NCBI GenBank assembly: GCA_002812745.2
Contig: NCSJ02000363.1
Location: 1 to 40,698 of the forward strand
DNA length: 40,698 nt
Direction: 5' to 3'
Origin: Scytalidium lignicola
Lineage: Eukaryota > Ascomycota > Leotiomycetes
Shown piece by piece: positions 1 through 10,555 of this stretch (the first letter of the stretch is position 1; the number at the start of each line of letters is the position of its first letter). The notes beneath the pieces were generated by a model. That model saw nothing but the letters and a program-made list of their open reading frames with translations, was not told the origin of the DNA and searched no databases. Position numbers and translations under genes: made by a program.

Positions 1-19
1 AAATGGGCCTGGCGGCGTG

Positions 20-2716
20 ATGAGTCAGGGGGAGGGCTCGCTGCAGGAACGACCACGAATGTTAAATCTCAACAACCACCGTCCCCGAACAAATACTGCA
101 GCAACCGAATCTCCCGTGTTCACAAATCCCTACCCCTCGCCTTTAAGTTCTCATCCACCATATCCACCACGGTCACCAATACCAGGTCGACAAGATTCAC
201 TTCTGCCGAGATCGAATACTTCGACAGGTCGTGTGGCTCAAGTTCGACCACCACCGCGTCCGATTGAACTCTATCGACCCTCCACTGCTCCCCTACAGAA
301 CTACTTACCTACACCAGGAATACCGCCCTCACAAACCAGAACCTCCGAGGCCTCCCGACTTCGTGCTCTCGAAAATGCTCCTAGATCACAAACTGCGGAA
401 GGGAGGCGGACTCCGGAAGTCTTGACCCGAAATGAGACATTCCCTAGACAGAGGCAGCCCGGTACTAGAGGTCCATATGATCCACCACGGTATGGTGCAT
501 ATCCTCCAGCAGCATCTGCCACATCAGCCACGTTTCCCTTGGTACATGAGGATACAGAATATGAGGTGGATGACAACTATTATGACATGACAAGGGATAG
601 AGGGCTATCGGCATCATCCGCCACTAGAACTGCCGTGCCACCGCATATTGTTCCCCAACTACGACCCTCTGCATCTATACCGGACTACCAGACACCAGAC
701 TCGATATATTCCAGGCAAAGGAACCTCTATAATCCTAATGCTCGACCAACCAACAAAGGGCTTGGCCAGCCAGATGGCACCTACGTACCCTATCGTCGGG
801 AGCCCTTACCAATGCCAGGTGGATTTGACAGTGAGGAGGCACGTGCTAGTTTTAGGTCTGCATTGACTACAAATTCCAGTTACTTGGGCACAAGCGGGAC
901 GGAAAGGAGTAGCGTTGTGACTAAGAGTAGCTCGGCTACGTCAATTTATGGGAGAGATGAGGGCATGAGTGTTGATGATGCTATTGGAATGTATGAAATG
1001 GGATTTGAGGATTCAGGCGAAGAATATGAAGAGGATGACGATCAGGATATAACAAGACCGTCATCGAGGTTGCAGTCGTCAAGGCCTTCAACGAGGCTTC
1101 AGTCATCTAGACCGTCTACGCCAAGTCCGCCACCGAGATTTCAATCATCAAGTCCACCGTCGCATAGACCACCGCCACCACCTGGACCGACCGAAAACTC
1201 AGAGGTAGAAGAGACTGAAGTGGAAACGACGAAAACAGAAGAGACAAGAGTAGAAATCACGGAAGCAGCAGAAGTAGAGAGAGAAAGGATGATGGTGGAT
1301 GAGATCAAAATGAATCAACCGAACAATGGCTTACTTGGATTACCTGCTCCTAACCCTAATTTCCTCGTACGGGACTCAACATCTTTCTTTTCAGGTGGAG
1401 CGAACACGCCGAGTATACATGAGGTAGACGAGGATCTAGAGATAGATATGGAGGAACCATTCTTCGACGAGAAACCTCGGCCCGGGACGAATGGGTCATT
1501 GGAATTCGACAGTACCAGGGATCGATACGGATTCCGCAAGGCTACGCAGTATGTGACCTTAGAGCAATACGAGGCGTGGAATGGTCCATATACAGAATAT
1601 CTCGCTCGACGAAGGAAGAAGTGGGTTGTCTTGATGAAAGAGAGCGGCCTGCATACGGATCATCCAATTCGGTTTCCTACGAAGTCTACTAAGGTCAAAC
1701 GTTTTGTGAGAAAGGGGATCCCCCCAGACTGGAGAGGAGAGGCTTGGTTTTATTATGCTGGTGGACCCTCTATGATTGCAAAGCATCCAGGAATGTATCA
1801 ACAACTTGTAACGACGGCTCAAAATGGTGGACTGAGCCAGACAGACGATGAGGCTATTGAGAGAGACCTCAATCGAACCTTTCCTGACAACGTCCTGTTC
1901 AAGCCTGATCCTCCTCCTCACAGTAATGGAGAGGAAGCTGATCAAGCATCTCCACCGGAAACCCGAAAATTGAAATCCCTCCGTCGGGTTCTCCGGGCAT
2001 TTGCAGTCTACAACCCCAAAATCGGCTACTGTCAATCCCTTAACTTCCTCGCTGGCCTTCTTCTCCTTTTTATGTCAGAAGAGAAATCATTTTGGATACT
2101 GAACGTCATCACCCGCGTCTATCTGCCAGGAACCCACGATGTGAACCTAGAAGGCGCCAACGTGGACCTGGGTGTCCTCATGATGAGCATTAGAGAATCT
2201 ATGCCATCGATCTGGGCCAAGATAGGCGGCGAGCTTGACGGAACGGCCGATGACGGCAATGGCTCTATGTTGCGTCTGCCTCCAATCACGCTTTGTGTCA
2301 CGGCTTGGTTCATGTCCTGCTTTATTGGTTCCCTGCCTATTGAAACAACCTTACGTGTCTGGGACTCGTTCTTTTATGAGGGCTCGAAGACCATATTCCG
2401 AGTTGCAATGGCCATCTTTAAGGTTGGCGAGGTGGAGATTCGAGCGGTGAACGATCCCATGGAGATCTTCCAGGTAGTTCAAACCATCCCGCGGAGATTG
2501 ATAGATGCCAGCGCGCTCATGGAAGCATGCTTCAAGAGAAGGAATGGATTTGGGCATTTAAGCCAGGACACGATTGAGACTCGGCGGAAGGAGCGTAGGG
2601 CTGGGTATGCGGAGGAGAGAGCTATAGCAAAGGGCGAGCTGCCGACTCCAACACAGTCTGGATGGAAGGGGGCACGTTTCGCCAAGAGACGTGCTAAGAC
2701 TCGAGTTGAAGGATGA
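20..2716 (+). CDS. TBC-domain Rab GTPase-activating protein (5' end may lie outside the window)
   Basis: Predicted Rab GTPase-activating protein that would stimulate GTP hydrolysis on a Rab in vesicle traffic. Counting from the ATG at 20 it has about 898 residues. Residues 1 to about 500 are low-complexity, rich in Pro/Ser/Arg and acidic stretches, and probably disordered. The TBC domain runs from about 566 (GIPPDWRGEAW) to about 830. Both catalytic fingers are visible: the IxxDxxR motif as IERDLNR with Arg619, and the YxQ motif as YCQ with Gln672, so the GAP should be active. The segment before the TBC domain (DRYGFRKA..., then LEQYEAW) reminds me of the yeast Msb3/Msb4 group, but this is recall, not an alignment. 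The frame stays open upstream to base 2 with no stop, so the true start may be further left or behind an intron. No intron is needed inside the window. The next gene on the same strand starts 923 bp downstream. Confidence 0.85.
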   Translation: MSQGEGSLQERPRMLNLNNHRPRTNTAATESPVFTNPYPSPLSSHPPYPPRSPIPGRQDSLLPRSNTSTGRVAQVRPPPRPIELYRPSTAPLQNYLPTPGIPPSQTRTSEASRLRALENAPRSQTAEGRRTPEVLTRNETFPRQRQPGTRGPYDPPRYGAYPPAASATSATFPLVHEDTEYEVDDNYYDMTRDRGLSASSATRTAVPPHIVPQLRPSASIPDYQTPDSIYSRQRNLYNPNARPTNKGLGQPDGTYVPYRREPLPMPGGFDSEEARASFRSALTTNSSYLGTSGTERSSVVTKSSSATSIYGRDEGMSVDDAIGMYEMGFEDSGEEYEEDDDQDITRPSSRLQSSRPSTRLQSSRPSTPSPPPRFQSSSPPSHRPPPPPGPTENSEVEETEVETTKTEETRVEITEAAEVERERMMVDEIKMNQPNNGLLGLPAPNPNFLVRDSTSFFSGGANTPSIHEVDEDLEIDMEEPFFDEKPRPGTNGSLEFDSTRDRYGFRKATQYVTLEQYEAWNGPYTEYLARRRKKWVVLMKESGLHTDHPIRFPTKSTKVKRFVRKGIPPDWRGEAWFYYAGGPSMIAKHPGMYQQLVTTAQNGGLSQTDDEAIERDLNRTFPDNVLFKPDPPPHSNGEEADQASPPETRKLKSLRRVLRAFAVYNPKIGYCQSLNFLAGLLLLFMSEEKSFWILNVITRVYLPGTHDVNLEGANVDLGVLMMSIRESMPSIWAKIGGELDGTADDGNGSMLRLPPITLCVTAWFMSCFIGSLPIETTLRVWDSFFYEGSKTIFRVAMAIFKVGEVEIRAVNDPMEIFQVVQTIPRRLIDASALMEACFKRRNGFGHLSQDTIETRRKERRAGYAEERAIAKGELPTPTQSGWKGARFAKRRAKTRVEG

Positions 2717-3639
2717 TTTGAGCATATATACAGTTACAGAGATTCACACATATCAATCGAGCAATCAATAGCACAAAAGAAAAAAAGGCATAAGGGTTAT
2801 GAATTTTAGGGAGGATATGGTCGCAACCGAGTTGGCAAGATCGGTGAGATTCTATGGAATGGATTCTTAGAAGAAGAAAAAAGCACACGCAGGATATATG
2901 GGAGTTAGTTTATTTTTGTTACGACTGTTATGATATGAGACAGACAGGCATGGCTCGTAAGATGGCATGCCATGACCAGAGATGCAATAGACAAAAGGTT
3001 CGTGAGAACCATGGCAGCAACCTACTACTCAACACCGTGCATTGCTCTACTGGTTGCGTGGATCTCTTGTGTATTATAGTTTTGGCATGTAAAGAAAATG
3101 TAATTTAATTCTAGAAATGCAGCAATCATTATTCTGCATTCATGAGCATNCCCCCCTTTTCACCAATGGGGTGGCAGCCCCAGGCACGGGGGTACGTACC
3201 AAGCTGAGTCGATTGCTGACCTCGGTCAAATTGTCAAATCATGCGTCTCACTCCAATGAATTCCTCCGTGACCTCCAGCCCCAGCCCAGCCCCCGGACCA
3301 GTCCGCCTCGCCCAGGCCCGCGAAGAACCGAGACACACAAACAAGGAATTTGTCTCCTGCTTCTTCTCACCTTGGCACATTCCAACCTACCAAACACTAG
3401 AAAGCACCAACACCAACAAATGCATATCGAAAACAGTCACAACTCCAGATCAAGTAGCACCTCCCGGCCATCCATGCGAGCGCCAATTCACCAGAAACTA
3501 CACCGAGCGCATCGATCACAGAGCCGTCGCGACGCTGAGCGCCGTCGTGGAGCACCTTGAGGAGGAGGAATAAAGCAGAGGAAGAAGAGGAAGAAAGCCA
3601 GCGCGATCTGAGAGAGAGCGACGGCGACAGCGTTTTCAA
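2717..3639. other. Intergenic region: 3' end of the TBC gene and leader/promoter of the kinase gene
   Basis: No convincing gene. The first half is AT-rich, as expected of a 3' UTR. The second half (about 3,170-3,639) is C-rich then purine-rich and looks like a promoter and long 5' leader of the kinase. It contains a 110-codon open frame (3,241-3,573) ending 67 bp before the kinase ATG, with low-complexity Pro/Ser/His composition. It could at most act as an upstream ORF. One ambiguous base (3,150) precedes a C-run. Confidence 0.55.
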
Positions 3640-5256
3640 ATGCCGACCTCAACTATTACTACGATTTCTGCTGCGGCAGCAACGACCTCCATGACCACCG
3701 TCGTGCGAGGCTTCCATACGCCGGTCGTATCGGGAGACGAGGACTCCGACTATGGACCTAAGAGCGGAGTACATACTCCCCTCGATCCAGGCTCGCACCG
3801 CAAGACAATGAAGACCAAGCACATCAATGATGTCGTCAGCGCCAACAGCTCCCCCATGCTGCGGTCCACCTCATCGCAGGGACTTGGTGGGATCAGCCTG
3901 CTGAAGATGAAGCTCGATCCCCTCAGCCTGGACACAACTTCGAATACGAACTCGCGCTCGAGCTCTATTCCGCGCAGGAGCAGGAGCCAATTGAGGAATC
4001 AGCCAGGTGGCAGTGCAGCTACGTCGGTAGATGGGTTTAGTGACGATGAGAGCAGCGTGACGACCAGCTACGAGGTGCCGCTGGAGCATGATTTCGTGAG
4101 TGAGGAATGTCCTGAAGGTATGGGAAATGTAGCTGTCGATGGAGAGAGCTCAGATCAAGGATCCGACCCGGTTCCGAAGAAGATGACGGCGCAGGACTTC
4201 GAGCCCTTGAGATGCCTCGGGAAAGGCACCTTCGGCACTGTGATCCTGGTCAAGCAGCATTCCACGGGGAAGCTTTACGCACAGAAACAATTCCGTAAGG
4301 CATCTATTACGGTCCACAAGAGGCTGGTTGAGCAGACCAAGACCGAGCGTACGATACTCGAGAGTGTGAACCGACATCCCTTTGTTGTAAAGCTGTTCTA
4401 TGCATTTCAGGACCAGGAGAAGCTGTATTTGATTTTGGAATACGCTCAAGGTGGTGAACTCTTCACGCATCTTGCTCAAGAGCGCATGTTCACTGAAGAA
4501 GTGGCCTCTTTTTACATGGCTGAAATGGTACTTGCTCTCGAGCACCTCCACACTAATCTAGGTGTCGTCTACCGCGATCTGAAGCCAGAGAATTGCCTGC
4601 TTGATGCTGAGGGCCATCTTCTGCTTACGGATTTTGGACTGAGCAAAGTAGCAGTTGATGAGAACGACAAGTGCAACTCTCTACTTGGAACGGTCGAATA
4701 CATGGCCCCCGAGGTCATTCTAGGCCAGAAGTATGGCATGGCGGTTGACTGGTGGTCCCTCGGTGCACTAGGATTCGACTTGCTCACAGGTAGTCCGCCC
4801 TTCCAGGGCCAGAACCACGCCAAAATTCAGGAGCGCATCGTGAAGCAGAAATTGGTCATGCCTTATTTCCTCGGTCCAGACGCAAAAGACCTGCTTACTC
4901 GCCTCCTTCGCAAAGAGCCCAACAAGCGCCTTGGATCAAACATGCCGAAGGACATGCAGACGATGAGGAAACACCGCTTCTTTCGCCGCATTGATTGGAA
5001 GAAGTTAGTCAAAAGGGAACTTGAACCGCCGATCCAGCCGCTGATTACGGATCCTGAGCTAGCCGAGAACTTTTCGTGCGAGTTCACCGAGTTGAGCTTG
5101 AGTCCGGTTGTTACGACCAAAGAGAGTCCTTGGAGTACGGCAGGAGCAGGAAGTGCGATTGATAATCCGTTTGGTGGATTTAGCTATGTTGCTAGTTCGA
5201 GCTTGTTGGAGAGCAATGGGTTTTGGGGGATGGATAAGAGTGAATTTGCAGTCTAG
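3640..5256 (+). CDS. AGC-family Ser/Thr protein kinase, S6-kinase/Psk1-like
   Basis: A 538-residue AGC kinase in one exon. Residues 1 to about 185 are a Ser/Thr-rich, probably disordered N-terminus. The kinase domain covers about 188-450: glycine loop GKGTFG (194-199), Lys216 in AQK, YRDLKPEN with catalytic Asp313, DFG at 331-333 and MAPE. An AGC C-terminal tail follows, with a turn-motif Ser-Pro (Ser488) and a hydrophobic motif FGGFSY (511-516, phospho-site Ser515). The sequence is closest in my reading to ribosomal S6 kinases and the fungal Psk1 group, which act below TORC1 on ribosomal protein S6; that placement is inferred. The activation-loop residue aligning with the PDK1-site Thr is Ser347 (NSLLGT). 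There is no PH or C2 domain, which argues against Sch9 (C2) and Akt (PH). The ATG at 3640 is the first in frame and leaves a purine-rich leader upstream. Confidence 0.9.
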   Translation: MPTSTITTISAAAATTSMTTVVRGFHTPVVSGDEDSDYGPKSGVHTPLDPGSHRKTMKTKHINDVVSANSSPMLRSTSSQGLGGISLLKMKLDPLSLDTTSNTNSRSSSIPRRSRSQLRNQPGGSAATSVDGFSDDESSVTTSYEVPLEHDFVSEECPEGMGNVAVDGESSDQGSDPVPKKMTAQDFEPLRCLGKGTFGTVILVKQHSTGKLYAQKQFRKASITVHKRLVEQTKTERTILESVNRHPFVVKLFYAFQDQEKLYLILEYAQGGELFTHLAQERMFTEEVASFYMAEMVLALEHLHTNLGVVYRDLKPENCLLDAEGHLLLTDFGLSKVAVDENDKCNSLLGTVEYMAPEVILGQKYGMAVDWWSLGALGFDLLTGSPPFQGQNHAKIQERIVKQKLVMPYFLGPDAKDLLTRLLRKEPNKRLGSNMPKDMQTMRKHRFFRRIDWKKLVKRELEPPIQPLITDPELAENFSCEFTELSLSPVVTTKESPWSTAGAGSAIDNPFGGFSYVASSSLLESNGFWGMDKSEFAV

Positions 5257-6019
5257 AGAGGAGAAGTTAGAGACTATTTTTTGCATTATTTGCAAATTGG
5301 GCGAAGATAAAGAGCGCTCGCCTTCTGCTATTCGATGAATTTCAAGATAGCTTGATATTACACAGATTAGAAAGAGCTTTTAGAACGATACGAAAGATGC
5401 ATGCCTTGCAAGATGGCGTTCTTTCAGCCTAGACGCTTCATTTCTACAGATATTTTTTGGCTTTGTGTGTCTCTTTTATTCTTTTTATACTTGTTATCAT
5501 GGATATGGATGGAGGAAACACAGGTTAATAACATGGCGCAAGGGCATTGACCCCACTGGCAACGGAAAAGTTTCGGGTTTGCAATTTTCTTCTTTCCCTT
5601 CCTTTCTACGTCTAGCAGAGCAGAGGCTTAATATGGAGTGGTTGGTTGTGTTTAGCTCATAGATTTAAAGTAGACAAGAGTACATCAGAGTCTAAAAATA
5701 GACAGTTGTGATTTTTCTCAGAAGAAAGCCCTTGTTTTGGTGAGGATATAAGAGTATATATGATGTGGTGATGTCCTGAGGGAGTGTTTAAGGGGGTATT
5801 GAACCCTTTTGCTCTCCCTTCTCTGCTCTGTTCCTCATGATTGATATTACATGTTGGTATATATACAATGCCATATTTGTTCCTCCTCATCTAGATCCGT
5901 ATATCTTACATCGCTGACTAACATACATGGTTCTTCCATACCAGCTGTACTTCCATAATACAAAAGAAATAAACCGTCCCAAGTTATGGTGAGACTTCCT
6001 AAATCAAACAAAGAAAAGT
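5257..6019. other. Convergent intergenic region between the kinase and bcs1
   Basis: The kinase (+) and bcs1 (-) end towards each other here. The DNA is AT-rich and T-rich, consistent with two 3' UTRs. Short open frames exist but show no domain or codon pattern. I see no gene, repeat or RNA in it. Confidence 0.6.
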
Positions 6020-7498
6020 TCAAGCCTTCATCTTCACCACTGCCTCATCATCTACACTCTCAGCCTCGTATCTCCTAGGAATCAGTCCCTCGGCCATAGA
6101 AATAGCGCCATTCATATCATCCTTATTAAATAAGAACAAGCCCTGAATAGCAGCCGTGCTTGTTCCCCTCGAGGAAGATTGTTCCACCATCGTCTTCTCA
6201 TCTACCTTTCCAATCAATCCCAATTCCTCTAGCCGCTGCAGAAATTTCTCCCTGCCCTTTCCATCGACATCCACATCCCCGTAAAATCTGTCCCACATCT
6301 TCCCCGCCTGGTACCGTGACGCTTCGCCGATCCTGATTGTCATGTCCACTCGTCCAGGCCGGATCAATGCCTCATCAAGCCGCTCAATATGATTTGTTGT
6401 TAAGAAAGCAATTCTCTCCTCTCCAGCCGCAACACCATCTAATGCATTCAATAACCCAGAGAATGTCACATTAACACCACTATACCCATCATTATCCACA
6501 TTACGTCGATTCACAAACGCCGCATCAGCATCTTCAAGTAGAAGAATCGTCCGCGGCGGGACCTTGGTAAGTAAATGCGCCAACTTATCATCCGTCATGC
6601 CTCGCTCGCTCAGGTTGATAATCGCAACACCAAAGTCCAACTCCCCCGCCAACGCCTGGATGAAGGAACTCTTCCCGCTACCCGGAGGTCCATAAAGGAG
6701 GTAACCCCTCCGATACGGAATCCCACGCGAGACATACCACTCCTGCCGCGCCAGAAAGTCCCTCACATCCACCACAATGCGCTCTTTAATCCCGCAATCA
6801 AGCACCACGGACGCAAGCGGTCTTTTCCGTCTTGCTTCGCCGAACGGAACCCATTCTGTGCCACGCGCGGTGTACATGGTTGTTTTCCCTTCTGCTGCGG
6901 CTACGGCGAGGGCGTGCGCTTCGGCGAAGATGGATTCGAAGACGTGGCGGTGGGCGTAGAGCGTGGTGAGGGTGACGGTCTCGTGGGGTTCGCCGGTGTT
7001 CAGATTCGCGGAGCTCTGTTTCTCGCGGGTCACGGCTATGAAGGCGTTGTTGTGACGGATGATGTGCCGGCCGTAGCCTGGTTGAAGGAAGAAATGGGCG
7101 TGGGTTGGACCATTGTCTCGTGCTCCTGCTCCTGCTCCTGATATTCCTCTTGGGCTGCCTGTTCTAGATACGGTGGTTCTCATGCTCAGGTGATGGATTC
7201 GTGTTAGGTTTTTGGTTAAGAGCCCGGGTGGCTGGGGTCGTGGGAGAGAGAGCCATGCTAGGATCCATTGGTAGGAATCGTCTTGCTTGCTGATTTCTAG
7301 GTCGACGAGGAGACGGCGTTTGATGAGGTGGGCGGATTGGATTGCTGTTCGTCGGGCGAGGGCTGCGGCTGCACCGAGACCAGCAAGGCCGATGCCGCCA
7401 GCGAAGAGCGGATTGTTGAAAAGGGCGTCGAGGGGGAGGAAGGAGGATGAGGAGTCGGGGGGAGGGAGTATGGGGGGTTTGGATGGCGGTATGGACAT
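6020..7498 (-). CDS. bcs1: Mitochondrial AAA ATPase Bcs1 (complex III assembly)
   Basis: Bcs1 is an inner-membrane AAA ATPase that translocates the folded Rieske iron-sulfur protein into the cytochrome bc1 complex. The protein has 492 residues in one exon. Near the N-terminus is a glycine/alanine-rich membrane segment (about 27-48, LFAGGIGLAGLGAAAALA). The Bcs1-specific domain follows, then the AAA module beginning GIPYRRGYLLYGPPGSGKSS. Walker A is residues 270-277 (Lys276). Walker B is ILLLEDADAAF with Glu322 and Asp323. Sensor-1 TTNH and the arginine-rich LIRPGRVDM segment are present, so the enzyme looks intact. The length is somewhat above the yeast protein, partly from a C-terminal Ser/Thr-rich insertion. 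I chose the ATG at 7498; the open frame extends 28 codons upstream to a GTG, but without an ATG. Fungi carry many Bcs1-like paralogs. The Bcs1-type N-terminus makes this the likely true one. Confidence 0.88.
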   Translation of the reverse strand: MSIPPSKPPILPPPDSSSSFLPLDALFNNPLFAGGIGLAGLGAAAALARRTAIQSAHLIKRRLLVDLEISKQDDSYQWILAWLSLPRPQPPGLLTKNLTRIHHLSMRTTVSRTGSPRGISGAGAGARDNGPTHAHFFLQPGYGRHIIRHNNAFIAVTREKQSSANLNTGEPHETVTLTTLYAHRHVFESIFAEAHALAVAAAEGKTTMYTARGTEWVPFGEARRKRPLASVVLDCGIKERIVVDVRDFLARQEWYVSRGIPYRRGYLLYGPPGSGKSSFIQALAGELDFGVAIINLSERGMTDDKLAHLLTKVPPRTILLLEDADAAFVNRRNVDNDGYSGVNVTFSGLLNALDGVAAGEERIAFLTTNHIERLDEALIRPGRVDMTIRIGEASRYQAGKMWDRFYGDVDVDGKGREKFLQRLEELGLIGKVDEKTMVEQSSSRGTSTAAIQGLFLFNKDDMNGAISMAEGLIPRRYEAESVDDEAVVKMKA

Positions 7499-8083
7499 GG
7501 TGATGGGTTGGTTATTGGATTGAAGATTTTCGCGAGGCTGAAGATTTTGGGTGATAGGGGACGTCACGGACACAAGGCTCACACTGCGCTAGGTACGGTT
7601 GATCAAACGGAAGCCTCTAACTTGCTGCTCAATTAAAGACNAAAAAAGTCAAGCACTTACTTTCAATATNAAAAAACCAGTCATGTTGTTACAAATTACG
7701 TCGTGTATTTTACTGAATAACATCTCTTATATCTTTACGATCAATATAATAATGTGGTTATTGATGAGGTAAATTAATCAAAAATCTCATAACTTTCCGT
7801 TTATTCTATAAAATTGTCTAGAATATAATGTAGACTTGACTATCAAATGTCCTTGTTAATATAATTGTTTTAGTGCTACCACAGTCATTGATTGAGAGTT
7901 CACATCCCCACGGGATTCAATTATACTACCCTCTCGGCACGTCTTTTTGAAGCTTGTATTTGCTGAGGAGGGCATCCCTCGATCTGATGATATGCTGAAT
8001 CCTTTCTTCTTGGTCATGGCCAGTTGCTCGGATCATGAACCTAACAATAATGTGGTTATAATGGCGGAGCCAGATACCCTGTT
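7499..8083. other. AT-rich spacer between the bcs1 start and the HPP-gene end
   Basis: The bcs1 promoter lies in the first part (minus strand). From about 7,600 the DNA is clearly AT-rich and contains two ambiguous bases (7,641 and 7,670), each just before a run of A. No gene is recognisable. The 3' UTR of the HPP gene probably occupies the right part. Confidence 0.5.
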
Positions 8084-9061
8084 TCAACCCTCTTGCAACT
8101 TAGAGCGCAAGATTTCCAACATTGCCTTCTCTTCACTGTCCAACGAGATACCATCCGGCACATGGATATGTTCTCCTGTAATAAGAAACTGCGGACCAAG
8201 ACCCTTCATAAACTCATCGTGACTCTCTCTAGTCGCACCATAATCACTCCCTCCTTTCTCTTCAACTCGCGCTTGCCCTCCTTCTTCAACATCCCATTTT
8301 CGAAGTTGTTGCAGATCAACAGGAGTCCACCAATACATTGGGAACTTCCTCTGAATATTGTTCAGCACACAAGCCACCGCTAGCATAAGTACGCTGCCTA
8401 ATAAAACTAAGGGAAGTAGGAACCATCCTAGTTCCGTGATCTCATCAGAGGTGGCAGCCAACAGCGCCGTGGCACCGGCGGGTGGATGGACGGTGTTAGT
8501 TATACCCATGAAGGCGGAGGAGATGCCCACAGCTAAGGCGCCTGCAATCCAGCGGAGGTTCTCGAAGTTAGAGTTGAGGTGGAAGAGCTTGGTGATACCT
8601 GTGCCGATGGTGGCCGCAAATAACTGGCCGAGGACGATATTGCGGGGTTGAGCGAGGGGGGACTCGATTGTGTTGTATTCAAGGATGGCGGCTGCTCCCT
8701 GTGAGTGTATTAGAAAAGATGGCCCCTTTGTATATTATGATTTGTAGGAGGGTGATAGAAAGACAGAGGGGGGAAAGATTAACTGCAGAGTAGAGTTTCA
8801 ACGTACCATACTGCCAATGATAATAGGTGTGCCTTTAGCTCTCAAAGCATCGGTATGAAAGACTGCTTCAATGAGCAATATCCCCGTGAACGACCCCAAG
8901 AAGGACCAGAACCAGACCAAAGGGCTTGGAATTGGATGTCGGTGTTTTTCGTGATGACCAAGCAGCCATGACACCGGTCTGGGGAGTAGATGAACAAAAG
9001 AAGCAGGGACAAACGGATTGATGTAGCGGTCTACATCAAAGTCGAAAGGGATATCAGGCAT
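8084..9061 (-). CDS. HPP-family integral membrane protein (two exons)
   Basis: Member of the HPP family of membrane proteins, which have four predicted helices and in plants and cyanobacteria have been linked to nitrite transport; the fungal role is not established. Exon 1 is 9061-8807 and exon 2 is 8698-8084. The 108-bp phase-0 intron has donor GTACGT and acceptor CACAG. The spliced product is 289 residues. It starts MPDIPFDFDVDRYINPF, the usual fungal N-terminus, with hydrophobic segments at VWFWSFLGSFTGILLIEAVF, around IVLGQLFAATIGTGI, IAGALAVGISSAFMGI, and WFLLPLVLLGSVLMLAVACV. The name-giving HPP motif is seen as TVHPPAGATALLAA. The QPRN of ESPLAQPRN, also typical, follows right after the splice junction and supports it. 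The frame continues upstream to an ATG at 9169 inside a CT-rich leader; I prefer 9061. The tail after the last helix is polar. Confidence 0.87.
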
Positions 9062-10555
9062 GTTCGAGTGCCAGTTACCCAATCGTGAGACAATAGTATT
9101 TAGAAAGAGAGCACGAAAAGAGCAAAGAACGAGTGAGAGAGAGAGAGAGAAGAGAGATAATAAGCCCAACCTATTGACGGACTCACCTTTACAAGCCCTA
9201 CCATTTTATTTAAAATAAACCCCCTTTGGTTCTCATGGTATTGCGTTGCCCCCAGAGCCGAGTCTGGTGTTGATCAAATAAGGAAGTGTATGACAACATG
9301 AAATAAGCATCTCCGGCGCGGAAGTCACTCCACCGCTAAATTACTATGCAAAGGTACTTTAACACGAGAGGAAGAGCTGGATTAAGTAAGCAAGCTGGAG
9401 TGAACATGAGGCAAATAATAATGAGGGAACGCCGCGATGTGTCAGAGACATTATTCGGTGAGACAGAGGGAGTTGTTGAAGGTGCTGATGACGCATTTGG
9501 TCCGCTCGTTTTCTGAGGTTCGAGGCTGAGAGGCCGTGGAGATGAGATGACAAATGAGCGATTCCAGCAACGGAATGACGTTGACACAACGTTGGTGATC
9601 TTAAGGGTACAAGCAAAAAATGCAATATTCTGCTGGAGTGGAGTGTATTTGTGAAGTTTTCACTTGATGCCGACCAAGCTCCTTTGTTCCGGCCCTAGCT
9701 CGGAGTTGGGGGAAGACGTCATAGAGGATTCTCGGATACGAATATAAGCGCTTCAGGCTTTGGTTTTATAATCAGAAATAGATGGTAAATGGATTTTAAC
9801 TTGTGTTAGTGTTTTGTATTGCAGGGGTAATAATATTAATCTTGAAATGGGTAGATTTGAAAAGGGACGTCTTGCCAAGACAGCCAAGGCCCTAATATTA
9901 TAAACAGTACGCTGAGATTGCCTATAACTACAGCGTGTTATAGCGTTGTAATAGCCTATAACTAGAGCACATTTCACTACTGTAAGAGCCTATAACTGTA
10001 CAGTACCATGCTCAACCACTAAAATCACACGTTATTCACTATAATCATTATAGTTATAGTATATTCAATTACTAAAACACTTATCACCACAACATACTCA
10101 ATCACTATAATCACTATAATTAGAACATTTTTAACGATACGAAAGTATGGAAGTACCTATTGTTTTTTNGGGGGGGTTAAATTGACCTTACAAGTTAGCT
10201 AATTTGGAATAGATGATTTAATAGCTTTGGCTTTTTAGCGTGCTCCTATGACGTCTCCCATAACCAGGGGCTGGACAGCCGAGTTTGGTCGACATCAAGT
10301 GAATACTTCCACAAATCTGGATATAATATTCACCTATCGGCCGGCGATTAACGAATGGCCTATATTTACTTGTGGCCTGAAACAAATATTTTGAAAAGCT
10401 AAAAAAACGAATAAGCTGGGTAGAGGGAAGGATCCATTGTATCTCGAAAGACTTCACGGAGCATGGTTAGTCCTCATACTATTGATGACCTTTCGTCATT
10501 AACCTAGTTTAGGACGCAATAAAATCACGATTTGAAATGGAAGTGAGCTTAGTAA
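9062..10555. other. Gene-free AT-rich stretch
   Basis: Leader and promoter of the HPP gene (minus strand, with a GA/CT dinucleotide run near 9,128-9,155), then DNA of rising AT content. I see no coding pattern in six frames. From about 9,900 to 10,130 it is made of short related motifs (see the repeat entry at 9,920). An ambiguous base at 10,169 sits between a T-run and a G-run. Confidence 0.5.
9920..10021. repeat. Three degenerate 34-bp direct repeats followed by CACTATAAT-type motifs
   Basis: The 10-mer GCCTATAACT begins at 9,920, 9,954 and 9,988, an exact period of 34 bp. The rest of each unit is only partly conserved. It is followed to about 10,130 by irregular repeats of AATCACTATAAT-like motifs, some in inverted orientation (for example ATTATAGTTATAGT near 10,047). 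This could be an old minisatellite or the degraded end of a mobile element. Confidence 0.55.

Noticed and set aside
3241..3573. 110-codon open frame upstream of the kinase
   Set aside because: Low-complexity composition, no domain, lies in the leader or promoter of the kinase and overlaps another open frame (3,117-3,560). At most an upstream ORF.
7499..7582. Longer Bcs1 N-terminus
   Set aside because: The open frame begins at a GTG with no ATG. The first ATG is at 7498 with a good context.
9062..9169. Upstream ATG for the HPP protein
   Set aside because: The extra 36 residues derive from a CT dinucleotide run (repeated Leu/Ser). The family N-terminus starts at MPDIPFDFD.
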